Shown here piece after piece: positions 45,456 to 52,943 of a DNA stretch of 64,000 bases; position 1 is the first letter of the stretch, and every line of letters begins with the position of its first letter. Below the pieces are notes generated by a model. That model had not been told where the DNA came from. It worked only from the letters and a program-made list of their open reading frames with translations, and made no database searches. The translations under genes were made by a program, and so were the position numbers. This stretch comes from Halomonas sp. I5-271120 (GTDB taxonomy: Bacteria; Pseudomonadota; Gammaproteobacteria; Pseudomonadales; Halomonadaceae), in contig NZ_CP130701.1 of the NCBI RefSeq assembly GCF_030553075.1, forward strand, positions 248,001 through 312,000. Direction: 5' to 3'.

Positions 45456-45548
45456 AGGCAGGGGCTTTTGTGACGCTGAGTTCGTTAAACGCGACTGATC
45501 TTTCCCCAAGACCCGCAACCGGGTGGCTCGGAGCCGACGCCAAGGCAT

Positions 45549-46193
45549 TCAGACAGGTCGCTGTGACAGCGCAAGCTTGAGGCCAAAGGCGACCATCACC
45601 ATCCCGGTGGCGCCATCCAGAGTGCGCGACACCGCTCGGCGCGCCAGCCAGTGGCCGGCCCGGCCCAGCATCACCGCGATGCCGATCTGCCACAGATTGG
45701 CAATCAGGAAGTGCACGCCGGCCAGCCACAGCGACTTGGCCAGCGCCGGGTCGCCCGGGGCGATGAACTGGGGAAGAAAGGCCATGTAGAACACGACCGT
45801 CTTGGGGTTGAGCACATTGGAAAGAAAACCCTCGCGCAGCGGCACCCAGTGCGATACCGCCTGCCGCTCGACAGAACAGTCGGCAACCGGCAGCGGCGTG
45901 CCCCGCCGGGCACTCGCCAGGCTCTGCAGGCCAAGCCATATCAGATAGGCCGCACCGACCAGTTTTAACGCCGAAAAGGCCCAGGCCGACTGCAGCAGGA
46001 TGACCGAGATGCCCAGCGCCGAGACGGTGGCATGCACGAAGAGCCCCGAACAGATCGCCAGGCTGGTCAGCACCCCATCGCGCAGACCGCCGCGCGTGGT
46101 GTTGCGAATCACCAACAGGGTATCCACCCCGGGGCTCAGCGTCAGCAGGGTGATGGCAACGAGAAAGGGCCAGAACTGGGCATCGAAGAACAT
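45549..46193 (-). CDS. LysE/RhtB-family amino acid exporter
   Basis: A 214-residue permease with about six membrane segments. The family start LVAITLLTLSPGVDTLLVIRNTTRGGLRDG and the mid-protein GFLSNVLNPKTVVFYMAFLPQFI are characteristic of LysE/RhtB proteins, which export amino acids or homoserine lactone-like compounds. The substrate cannot be told. GGAGG precedes ATG 46193. Confidence 0.93.
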   Translation of the reverse strand: MFFDAQFWPFLVAITLLTLSPGVDTLLVIRNTTRGGLRDGVLTSLAICSGLFVHATVSALGISVILLQSAWAFSALKLVGAAYLIWLGLQSLASARRGTPLPVADCSVERQAVSHWVPLREGFLSNVLNPKTVVFYMAFLPQFIAPGDPALAKSLWLAGVHFLIANLWQIGIAVMLGRAGHWLARRAVSRTLDGATGMVMVAFGLKLALSQRPV

Positions 46194-46270
46194 GAGCGGC
46201 AGGCCTCCTTGCCGTGCAGAATCGCCCGTTCAGAGCGAATGGACTAAGGCCGGGCCTGCCCGGCCATGGA

Positions 46271-46693
46271 TCAGTTGAAGATGCCGCGTTTGGCATGCTT
46301 CATCGAGATCTGGTCATTGAGCGTCCAGAAGTCATAGAGCACGCCCAGCAGGAAGAACCCGCCCGTCAGCAAGTAAAGAATACCGGTCAGCCACTTACCC
46401 ATATAGAAACGGTGCAGACCGAACACCCCAAGGAAGGTCAGCAGCACCCAGGCCAGTGAGTAATTGATCGGCCCGGCCTGATAGCGGAAGTCCGCGTCAC
46501 GGTCCATGCCGGGAATCAGAAACAGATCGATCAGCCAGCCAATCCCCAGTAGGCCCAGGGTGAAGAACCAGATGGTGCCGGTGACCGGCTTGCCATAATA
46601 GAAGCGATGGGCGCCGAGGAAGCCGAAGATCCACAGCAGATAGCCCATCAGCTTACTGTGAGTGTCGCTGGGCGCACTGCTCATTGATGCCAT
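46271..46693 (-). CDS. TM2-domain membrane protein
   Basis: A 140-residue protein with two TM2 units: LLWIFGFLGAHRFYYGKPVTGTIWF (about 19-43) and WVLLTFLGVFGLHRFYMGKWLTGILYLL (about 82-109). Each unit has the G-x-H-R-F-Y-x-G-K turn between two helices, giving four helices. The function of bacterial TM2 proteins is unknown. It follows the 2OG oxygenase gene by 75 bases on the same strand. Confidence 0.9.
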   Translation of the reverse strand: MASMSSAPSDTHSKLMGYLLWIFGFLGAHRFYYGKPVTGTIWFFTLGLLGIGWLIDLFLIPGMDRDADFRYQAGPINYSLAWVLLTFLGVFGLHRFYMGKWLTGILYLLTGGFFLLGVLYDFWTLNDQISMKHAKRGIFN

Positions 46694-46768
46694 ATCAGGT
46701 ACCTCGTCTAGACGTGTAGCGAAGTGGAGTAGCGGAGAGCCCCGTCAGCGCTCCGCCGGTACTGAACC

Positions 46769-47608
46769 TCAGATGACGCCCAGCTCGCGCAGGCGCTCCT
46801 TCAAATAGCTGTCAGCCGTATGGCGCTCGGACAGCACTACTTCCGGCCGCGGGTGCAGAAACAACGGCAGCGACAGCCGTGAGTGGAAACGCGCCGGACC
46901 GCTGGGGTTGACCACCCGATGAGACGTCGAGGGGAAGTACCCGCCCGAGGCCTCCTGCAGCATGTCGCCGACATTAATGATCAGTTGGCCCGGATCGCAG
47001 GGCACCGCCAGCCACTCGCCCTCGCGGTTTTTGACCTCAAGTCCGGGCTCATTGGACGCCGGCAGCACGGTGATCAGATTGATGTCTTCATGGGCAGCGG
47101 CACGCACGGCACCGGGCACCTCATCGCCGGACAGCGGCGGATAGTGCAGAACCCGCAGCAGTGTCTGGCCGCTATCGGCAATCATCCGCGACAGCGGCTC
47201 CCGGTAACGCTCGGCCACCTCCGGCGGTGTTTCGGCCTCGATCCAGCCGAGCAGCGTCGCCGCCAGTGCCTCGGCGCGACGATAGTACTCCATGATGTCC
47301 TCGGCCAGCGCGTCGGGAATCCGGCCCCAAGGATAGACGTGGTAGTACTCCTTGAGATCCTTGACCGACTGGCCTTTGGCGGTCTCGGAGACCGAGGGCG
47401 GGAAGTAACCATCCTGGCGCCCAGGATCGAATTGAAACTCATGCTTGTCCTGCCCTTCGAAGAAGGCCTGCCACTGGCGATAGATGGATTCCACCAGGTC
47501 GGATGAAATCGGATGGTTGCGCAGCACGCCGAATCCCGTCTCGCGCAGCGAGGCAACGAAGCGTTGAGGGGCGTCGGCGGCAGTGAAATCGACGTTCTGG
47601 ACGGCCAT
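46769..47608 (-). CDS. 2-oxoglutarate/Fe(II) oxygenase (isopenicillin N synthase family)
   Basis: A 279-residue double-stranded beta-helix enzyme. The N-terminal segment RFVASLRETGFGVLRNHPI is the DIOX_N pattern; the iron ligands are in AAHEDINLITVLPA (H-x-D) and STSHRVVNP (second His), followed by the R-x-S motif RFHSRLSLPLFLHP for 2-oxoglutarate. Bacterial members act on varied small molecules; the substrate is unknown. ATG 47608 is preferred for family length. Confidence 0.88.
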   Translation of the reverse strand: MAVQNVDFTAADAPQRFVASLRETGFGVLRNHPISSDLVESIYRQWQAFFEGQDKHEFQFDPGRQDGYFPPSVSETAKGQSVKDLKEYYHVYPWGRIPDALAEDIMEYYRRAEALAATLLGWIEAETPPEVAERYREPLSRMIADSGQTLLRVLHYPPLSGDEVPGAVRAAAHEDINLITVLPASNEPGLEVKNREGEWLAVPCDPGQLIINVGDMLQEASGGYFPSTSHRVVNPSGPARFHSRLSLPLFLHPRPEVVLSERHTADSYLKERLRELGVI

Positions 47609-47861
47609 GATATTTCCATCTAAAGTGATTTTGCGGGCATTCAGGCATGCCACTTCGCGGGTTATATTGACCCAACTCGGCTGCCGATGCATCTATCCGC
47701 TAAGTGGGTTGGCAAGTGGCAAGACGCCTGACGTTGATTGATTCCTTTGTCATTCTCCTCTCGCTCTTCTTCTCGACATAACCCACATACAGAGGGGACT
47801 TGCGCCGGACACGGGCATGATGTCCCCAGCATGATCATTACGTAAGGTAAGGAAAACAAAG

Positions 47862-48068
47862 ATGGCAACTGGCACTGTCAAGTGGTTCAACGACACCAAG
47901 GGCTACGGCTTCATTTCTCCGGATGATGGCGGCGACGATCTCTTCGCCCACTTCTCCGAGATCCAGGCCGAGGGCTTCAAGTCTCTACAGGACGGTCAGA
48001 AGGTCAGCTTCGACGTCACTCAGGGCAAGAAAGGCCTCCAGGCCGCCAACATCAAGCCCGTCAGCTGA
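47862..48068 (+). CDS. Cold-shock-domain protein (CspA family)
   Basis: A 68-residue single cold-shock domain: [31 protein letters not shown] carries RNP1 (KGYGFI) and RNP2 (DLFAHF), the RNA/ssDNA-binding surfaces. It should act as an RNA chaperone. AAGGAAAAC precedes the ATG. The 253-base upstream region can hold the long leader common for csp genes, but no cold-box was identified. Which paralogue of the genome it is cannot be decided. Confidence 0.95.
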   Translation: MATGTVKWFNDTKGYGFISPDDGGDDLFAHFSEIQAEGFKSLQDGQKVSFDVTQGKKGLQAANIKPVS

Positions 48069-48222
48069 TCAGCTACGATCAGATAAAAAGGCGCGGCTGC
48101 CCCTCGCCAGTTGCTAGCGCTGCGACAGCAGGCAGCAGACAGCAGCAGAGGGTTACAGCATCGGGTGTTCACATAGACTTTTCACATAGGCTGTTCGCGA
48201 AGTGTATGCCCGAACACTCAAT

Positions 48223-48264
48223 GGCTAAGCAAAGGTCCACCGAGGTGGACCTTTTTCCTTAGCC
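48223..48264 (+). terminator. Terminator downstream of the cold-shock gene
   Basis: AAAGGTCCAC (48231-48240) and GTGGACCTTT (48245-48254) form a perfect ten-base stem followed by TTCC, and outer arms GGCTAAG (48223-48229) and CTTAGCC (48258-48264) extend it. It lies about 155 bases after the stop codon. Confidence 0.85.
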
Positions 48265-48342
48265 GTTGCGGCACCTTTTAAACGCACGGACTGCGCCACG
48301 CGCTAGACACAGCGCTGACTCATCTACGTCCGCTGTTGACGT

Positions 48343-48969
48343 TCAGGGCTGACCAAGTTCTTTATCGGCCTCGTTCAGCATCTCGTCAGGCGTCTTGCTC
48401 TCCGCTTCCTTGAACTGCTGATCGATTTCCTGCTGGGCTTCCTCGAACCGGCGCTCGGTCTCCGCCATGAAGGCCTCGATCTCGGACTTGCTGGTCTCGC
48501 CAGGCGTCACTTCCAGGTTATCGTCGGCGCTGATCATGGCGTCGATCTCGGAGTCGCTCGGCTCGCTGGGTGTCGTTTCACCGATGGAACTGCCCACAGG
48601 CTCATTGAGCATGGACTCGTCGGTCATGGAGTCCTGACTCATCGACCCGGCACTCAGCGACGCGTTGCCGCCCATGGTGCTGTCACTGGCCGCGCCATCG
48701 CTTGCGGTCTCGGGGGCATTGGTGATCGAAGCTGCAGCGCCCTCCTCAGCACTCGGCTCTACCGTCGCCGCGCCATCAGAGTTCTCTGCTGCGGGCGCCT
48801 CTTCAGCCGCCGGAGCATTCGCCGCAGTGTCGCTTGCCGCTTGGTCACTGGTCGTCTGATCATTGGCCGCCGGATCGCCGGCTACCGGATCGTCACCATT
48901 GCCACATCCGGCCAGTCCCAGGCTCAGAACCAGAGCCAGCAGCAGGGCCCCGTATGGCGTCTTCATCAT
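48343..48969 (-). CDS. Acidic low-complexity lipoprotein
   Basis: A 208-residue lipoprotein of unknown function. The signal ends in the lipobox SLGLAGC (Cys about residue 22). The mature part to about residue 150 is Ala/Ser/Asp/Glu/Thr-rich and likely disordered; the last 60 residues (SEIEAFMAETERRFEEAQQEIDQQFKEAESKTPDEML) form a charged helix. The strong acidity suits a halophile surface. GAGGAA precedes the paired ATGs at 48969. It may be specific to this lineage. Confidence 0.78.
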   Translation of the reverse strand: MMKTPYGALLLALVLSLGLAGCGNGDDPVAGDPAANDQTTSDQAASDTAANAPAAEEAPAAENSDGAATVEPSAEEGAAASITNAPETASDGAASDSTMGGNASLSAGSMSQDSMTDESMLNEPVGSSIGETTPSEPSDSEIDAMISADDNLEVTPGETSKSEIEAFMAETERRFEEAQQEIDQQFKEAESKTPDEMLNEADKELGQP

Positions 48970-49037
48970 CTTGAATTTCCTCGCATCGTGTGTGGTGTCA
49001 TTCCAGCAAAGCGCTGACGCGCACGCAAGGCGCCGGA

Positions 49038-49475
49038 TCACTCGCCGATATCTTCGGCCCAGACCTCGGGGTGGCGATCAATGAAGGTATTCATCAGCTC
49101 ACGGCACTGGACATCGTCGCGCACCTCAAGTTCGACGCCGGCCTGACGCAGGGTGTCTTCGGCGCCAAGAAAGGTGCGGTGCTCGCCGATCACTACCTTG
49201 GGAATGCCATACAGCAGGATGGCGCCACTACACATTGGACAGGGTGAGAGGGTGGTATAGAGTACCGAGTCACGGTACACCGATGCAGGCTGACGCCCGG
49301 CATTCTCGAGGGCATCCATCTCACCATGTAGCACCACGCTGCCGCGCTGCTGACGCTGGTTGTGACCACGCCCGATGATGCGCCCGCGATGCACCAGCAC
49401 CGAGCCGATCGGCACACCGCCCTCCTCGAGGCCCAACCGCGCCTCGTCGATCGCCGCCTGCATGAATTCATCCAT
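49038..49475 (-). CDS. Cytosine deaminase-like enzyme (yeast FCY1 type)
   Basis: A 145-residue zinc deaminase. Ligands are His50 and catalytic Glu52 (VVLHGEMDALE) and Cys79, Cys82 (LSPCPMCSGAI). GGVPIGSVLV, LYTTLSPCPMCSGAILLYGIPKVVIGE and the terminal FIDRHPEVWAEDIGE follow yeast cytosine deaminase closely, including the C-terminal W-x-E-D-I-G-E that lids its active site. E. coli CodA is an unrelated amidohydrolase. So deamination of cytosine to uracil is likely, although related bacterial proteins are listed only as nucleoside deaminases. ATG 49475 gives the family length. Confidence 0.85.
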   Translation of the reverse strand: MDEFMQAAIDEARLGLEEGGVPIGSVLVHRGRIIGRGHNQRQQRGSVVLHGEMDALENAGRQPASVYRDSVLYTTLSPCPMCSGAILLYGIPKVVIGEHRTFLGAEDTLRQAGVELEVRDDVQCRELMNTFIDRHPEVWAEDIGE

Positions 49476-49515
49476 TGTCTGTCTCTCGTCGGGCTGTGGT
49501 AGACGTAAGCGTCGA

Positions 49516-49935
49516 TCAGGTCGCGAACAGCTGACCGTCGATATCGCGAAAGGCCTTGAACTCCAGCGCATTCCCGCTGGGATCATAGAAAAACATGGTG
49601 GCCTGCTCGCCGGGCTGGCCTTGGAAGCGCACATAGGGCTCGATCTCGAAACGCACCCCGGCCTCGGTCAGGCGGTCGACAAGCGCTTCCCATTCGGCCA
49701 TCTCAAGCACCACACCAAAGTGCGGTACCGGTACGCCATGACCGTCCACCGCATTATGATGGCGCTGCGGCGTCATGTCAGGGTTGAGGTGACAGACGAA
49801 CTGATGGCCGAAGAGATTGAAATCGATCCAGGTATCGCTCGAGCGGCCCTCCGGGCAGCCCAGCAGATCAGCGTAGAAACCGCGCGCCTCAGCGAGATCC
49901 CGGACCTGCACGGCCAGATGGAATGGGGTCAACAT
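49516..49935 (-). CDS. VOC-family (glyoxalase-fold) protein
   Basis: A 139-residue vicinal-oxygen-chelate fold protein with two beta-alpha-beta-beta-beta modules: [22 protein letters not shown] at the start and [15 protein letters not shown] near the end. Likely metal ligands are His6, His74 (VPHFGVVLE) and Glu in LEFKAF. The substrate is unknown; a dioxygenase-like or glyoxalase-like role is possible. ATG 49935 follows GGGAG. It precedes the deaminase gene by 40 bases, so they may be co-transcribed. Confidence 0.85.
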   Translation of the reverse strand: MLTPFHLAVQVRDLAEARGFYADLLGCPEGRSSDTWIDFNLFGHQFVCHLNPDMTPQRHHNAVDGHGVPVPHFGVVLEMAEWEALVDRLTEAGVRFEIEPYVRFQGQPGEQATMFFYDPSGNALEFKAFRDIDGQLFAT

Positions 49936-49964
49936 CGAACATCGCTCCCTGTTGTTATCATGAA

Positions 49965-50003
49965 TCGTTCTAATGAGTCGTTCTAATGAGTCGTGATCAT
50001 GAA
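49965..50003. repeat. 13-bp tandem repeat upstream of the VOC gene
   Basis: TCGTTCTAATGAG at 49965-49977 and 49978-49990, with a diverged third unit TCGTGATCATGAA at 49991-50003, in the 100-base gap before the VOC gene. Confidence 0.85.
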
Positions 50004-50035
50004 TTATCATCGTGCGTGGTTATTACGAACCGCCA

Positions 50036-50965
50036 TCAGGGTGCCGGCGCGGCATGCTCAAGCAATCGACAGTCGTGTGGCGCCAGCAAGTCGATGGCAC
50101 CTGGGGCCAGTTCCACATCCAGGTGATCCAGGCGATGCGGCTCGCCATCCAGAGTCAGTGGCAGTGGCGTATCGGCCGTTACTCGGATTTGGTCGGTCTG
50201 CCAGTACTCCACGTACTCGCCGTTTGCGGGTAGCCGCTTGAGTTCGGCGAGCATCTGGCGCATCCCCGAGAGCGAAGAAGACTGCCGAACCGCCAGCACT
50301 TCCAAAAGGCCATCATCGAGACGGGCCATCGGGCTAAGCTGCTGTCCCCCGCCGGCCTGGGCGCCATTGCCAATCGCCAGCAGAAAAAGCTCGCGGTTCC
50401 CCTCGCCCCCCGGCCACTCGAGCCGGGCCGGGCAGGCGTGGAAACGCCAGGCCTTGAGCGCTCCCATCAGCGAATAGGCACCGCCGCCGAGTAAACGCTT
50501 GAGCGTCTTGGGGGTAGAGGCCGTGATCTCGGCCCCGAAGCCTGCCGACAGCATGTTGAGGAAATACTGATCGCCGACTCGCAGCACATCCACCGCTCGA
50601 GGAGACGCCGTGAGCGCCAGGCCCAGTGCTGCCTTGAGCTCTTCGGGGATGCCCAGGCCGGTGGCCAGATCATTGGCCGTGCCCATCGGCAACATGCCCA
50701 AGGCAGGCCGCGCATCCCGTGACAGGCGCATCAGGCCATTGACCGCCTCGTTCACGGTGCCATCACCGCCGGCGACGATCAGCCGCGACACCCCATCCTC
50801 ACCTGCTCGCTCAGCGAGCATGGCGGCATCCCCGGCTTCCCAGGTCACCTGAACCTCGAGCCGGACGCCCTGCTCGCGCACGGCTTCCACGGCCTCACGC
50901 AGGGCCGGTGATTGGGCCGATTTGCCATTGATCAGCAGGCGTAAGATTAAACGGTTAGCATTCAT
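50036..50965 (-). CDS. yegS: YegS-like lipid kinase (diacylglycerol kinase catalytic domain)
   Basis: A 309-residue lipid kinase. RLILRLLINGKSAQSPALREAV opens the fold, and GGDGTVNEAVNGLM is the nucleotide-binding signature; MGTANDLATGLGIP and the late LTLDGEP complete the family pattern. E. coli YegS phosphorylates phosphatidylglycerol in vitro; the native substrate is uncertain. ATG 50965 gives the standard N-terminus. It diverges from the antiporter gene. Confidence 0.92.
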   Translation of the reverse strand: MNANRLILRLLINGKSAQSPALREAVEAVREQGVRLEVQVTWEAGDAAMLAERAGEDGVSRLIVAGGDGTVNEAVNGLMRLSRDARPALGMLPMGTANDLATGLGIPEELKAALGLALTASPRAVDVLRVGDQYFLNMLSAGFGAEITASTPKTLKRLLGGGAYSLMGALKAWRFHACPARLEWPGGEGNRELFLLAIGNGAQAGGGQQLSPMARLDDGLLEVLAVRQSSSLSGMRQMLAELKRLPANGEYVEYWQTDQIRVTADTPLPLTLDGEPHRLDHLDVELAPGAIDLLAPHDCRLLEHAAPAP

Positions 50966-51118
50966 GGCGCTTATCTTACACCGTTGCACTGGGTATCGGC
51001 GACGCATGGACGATGCAAAAGGTTGGCAAAGGCTGGCCGATAGGAAACCATTAGGCATAGACGCTACGCTCGAGCAGCGCACCCGCCCCGAACAAGGACG
51101 TACAGACGAGGAGACATC

Positions 51119-52720
51119 ATGATCGAACCGGCTTTTCTGCTGGTCGCTTTTCTAGGAGGCCTGGGCGCCCTCGCACTCAGGCTTCCACCACTGGTCGGCT
51201 TTCTGGCTGGCGGTTTCGTGCTCAACGCACTGGGTTATGAAGAGACGCCGCTACTGACCACACTGGCCAATATTGGTGTGACGCTCTTGCTGTTCACCAT
51301 CGGCCTCAAGCTCGATGTGCGCACTCTGCTGCGCAAGGAGGTGTGGGCCGGGGCCTCCCTGCACCTGGTCGTTTCGACGCTGCTGCTCAGCGCAGCACTG
51401 GGACTTTTCGCACTGGCAGGCTTCAAGCTGCTCGACGGTGTACCCTGGCAAACGCTGGCCCTGCTTGGTTTCGCCCTGTCGTTCTCTAGCACCGTTTTCG
51501 TGATCAAGGTGCTGGACAAGCGCAGCGAAACACAGACCGCCTATGGCCGCCTGGCGATCGGCGTGCTGATCATGCAGGACATTTTTGCCGTGGTGTTCCT
51601 CACCGTCTCCACCGGCGAGATGCCGAGCCCCTGGGCGCTGTTGTTGCTGCTGCTGATTCCAGCGGCTCCCCTGCTGCAGCGACTGCTCGACCGCATGGGG
51701 CACGGCGAGATGCAGATGCTGTGCGGCATGCTGATGGCGCTGGTACTCGGGTACGGCCTCTTCGATGCGGTCGGTATCAAGGGCGACCTCGGTGCGCTGA
51801 TCGTGGGCCTGCTGCTGGCGCCTCACCCGGCCGCCCAGAACTTGGCGCGTTCGATGTTCAACCTGAAGGAGCTGCTGCTGGTCGGCTTTTTCCTGACCAT
51901 CGGCCTGACCGCCATGCCCGATGCCGAGATGCTCGGCCTGGCTTTGCTGCTGGTGGCCGCGGTGCCGCTCAAGGCGCTGCTCTATCAGGTGATCTTCATG
52001 GGCTTTCGGCTACGCCTGCGCACTTCGGTGCTGGCTTCATTGGGACTCGCCAACTACTCCGAATTCGGCCTTATCGTTGGCGCCCTGGCAGCCGGCCAGG
52101 GCTGGCTCGACGACAAGTGGCTGGTGGTGATGTCGCTGGCGGTGGCGATCAGCTTCGTGCTTTCCTCATTGCTCAATGGCGCCAGCGAGACCCTCTATCG
52201 CCGCTTCGCCGAGCTGCTGCCGGTACGAATGACCAGGGGACCGGACGCAGTAGAGCGCTCCATCGAGGTCGGCAATGCCGAAGCGGTGGTAATGGGCATG
52301 GGACGTATCGGCCGCAGCACCTACAAGCGGCTGCAGAAGCAGTACGGCCTCAAGGTGCTGGGCATCGACAGCAACCCGCAAAGCGTCAAGCGCCTTCAGG
52401 AGCAGGGCTATAACCTGCTGGAGGGCGATGCCCTGGATTCGGACTTCTGGGACAAGCTGATGATGTCGCCGACCCTGAAGCTCGTGGTGCTGGCGATGCC
52501 GCACCATGCAGGCAACCTCTTCGCCCTCAAGCAGTTGCATGACCGAGATGAGTTCAAGGGTCAGATCACCGCCATCGTCGAGTATCCCGACGAGATCAAG
52601 CCGATCCAGGCCTTGGGGGCGAACGCCGTTTACCACATCTACGACGAGGCCGGCCGGGCGCTGGCCGACAGCGCCGCCAAGGAGGCTGGCCTGGTCACCG
52701 ATGTCGACCAGCTGGGCTGA
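51119..52720 (+). CDS. Kef/YbaL-type cation:proton antiporter
   Basis: A 533-residue CPA2 family antiporter. About 12 membrane segments span 1-375, with FALSFSSTVFVIKVLDKRS and GDLGALIVGLLLAPHPAA as transport-core elements. A RCK/TrkA-N domain follows (EAVVMGMGRIGRSTYKRLQ and VLGIDSNPQSVKRLQ) that binds NAD(H). Members exchange K+ or Na+ for protons, sensible in a salt-adapted cell; the ion is not deducible. A GAGGAG-type site lies upstream of the ATG. Confidence 0.92.
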   Translation: MIEPAFLLVAFLGGLGALALRLPPLVGFLAGGFVLNALGYEETPLLTTLANIGVTLLLFTIGLKLDVRTLLRKEVWAGASLHLVVSTLLLSAALGLFALAGFKLLDGVPWQTLALLGFALSFSSTVFVIKVLDKRSETQTAYGRLAIGVLIMQDIFAVVFLTVSTGEMPSPWALLLLLLIPAAPLLQRLLDRMGHGEMQMLCGMLMALVLGYGLFDAVGIKGDLGALIVGLLLAPHPAAQNLARSMFNLKELLLVGFFLTIGLTAMPDAEMLGLALLLVAAVPLKALLYQVIFMGFRLRLRTSVLASLGLANYSEFGLIVGALAAGQGWLDDKWLVVMSLAVAISFVLSSLLNGASETLYRRFAELLPVRMTRGPDAVERSIEVGNAEAVVMGMGRIGRSTYKRLQKQYGLKVLGIDSNPQSVKRLQEQGYNLLEGDALDSDFWDKLMMSPTLKLVVLAMPHHAGNLFALKQLHDRDEFKGQITAIVEYPDEIKPIQALGANAVYHIYDEAGRALADSAAKEAGLVTDVDQLG

Positions 52721-52802
52721 TGTTAGCGAATGCTGACGGGCCTGGCCTTCCTCGCCCCTCCCCCACTTGAATGCGCCTTTTTCTAAAAAAACGTTCTCAA
52801 AA

Positions 52803-52836
52803 AAACGGGCCGCCCCGATAGGGCGGCCCGTTTCGT
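52803..52836. terminator. Terminator after the antiporter gene
   Basis: AAACGGGCCGCCC (52803-52815), loop CGATA, complement (52821-52833), then CG; A-rich on one side and TTT on the other, placed between convergent genes. Confidence 0.88.
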
Positions 52837-52943
52837 CTCTTGCCGTCATGCTAGTCACAAGATCGACAAGTACGCTTAGACTGGCACCTGCCTAAGAGGT
52901 CACACCCTGACCGGCGACACCAAAAGCGTCACCGGTCGTGGCG

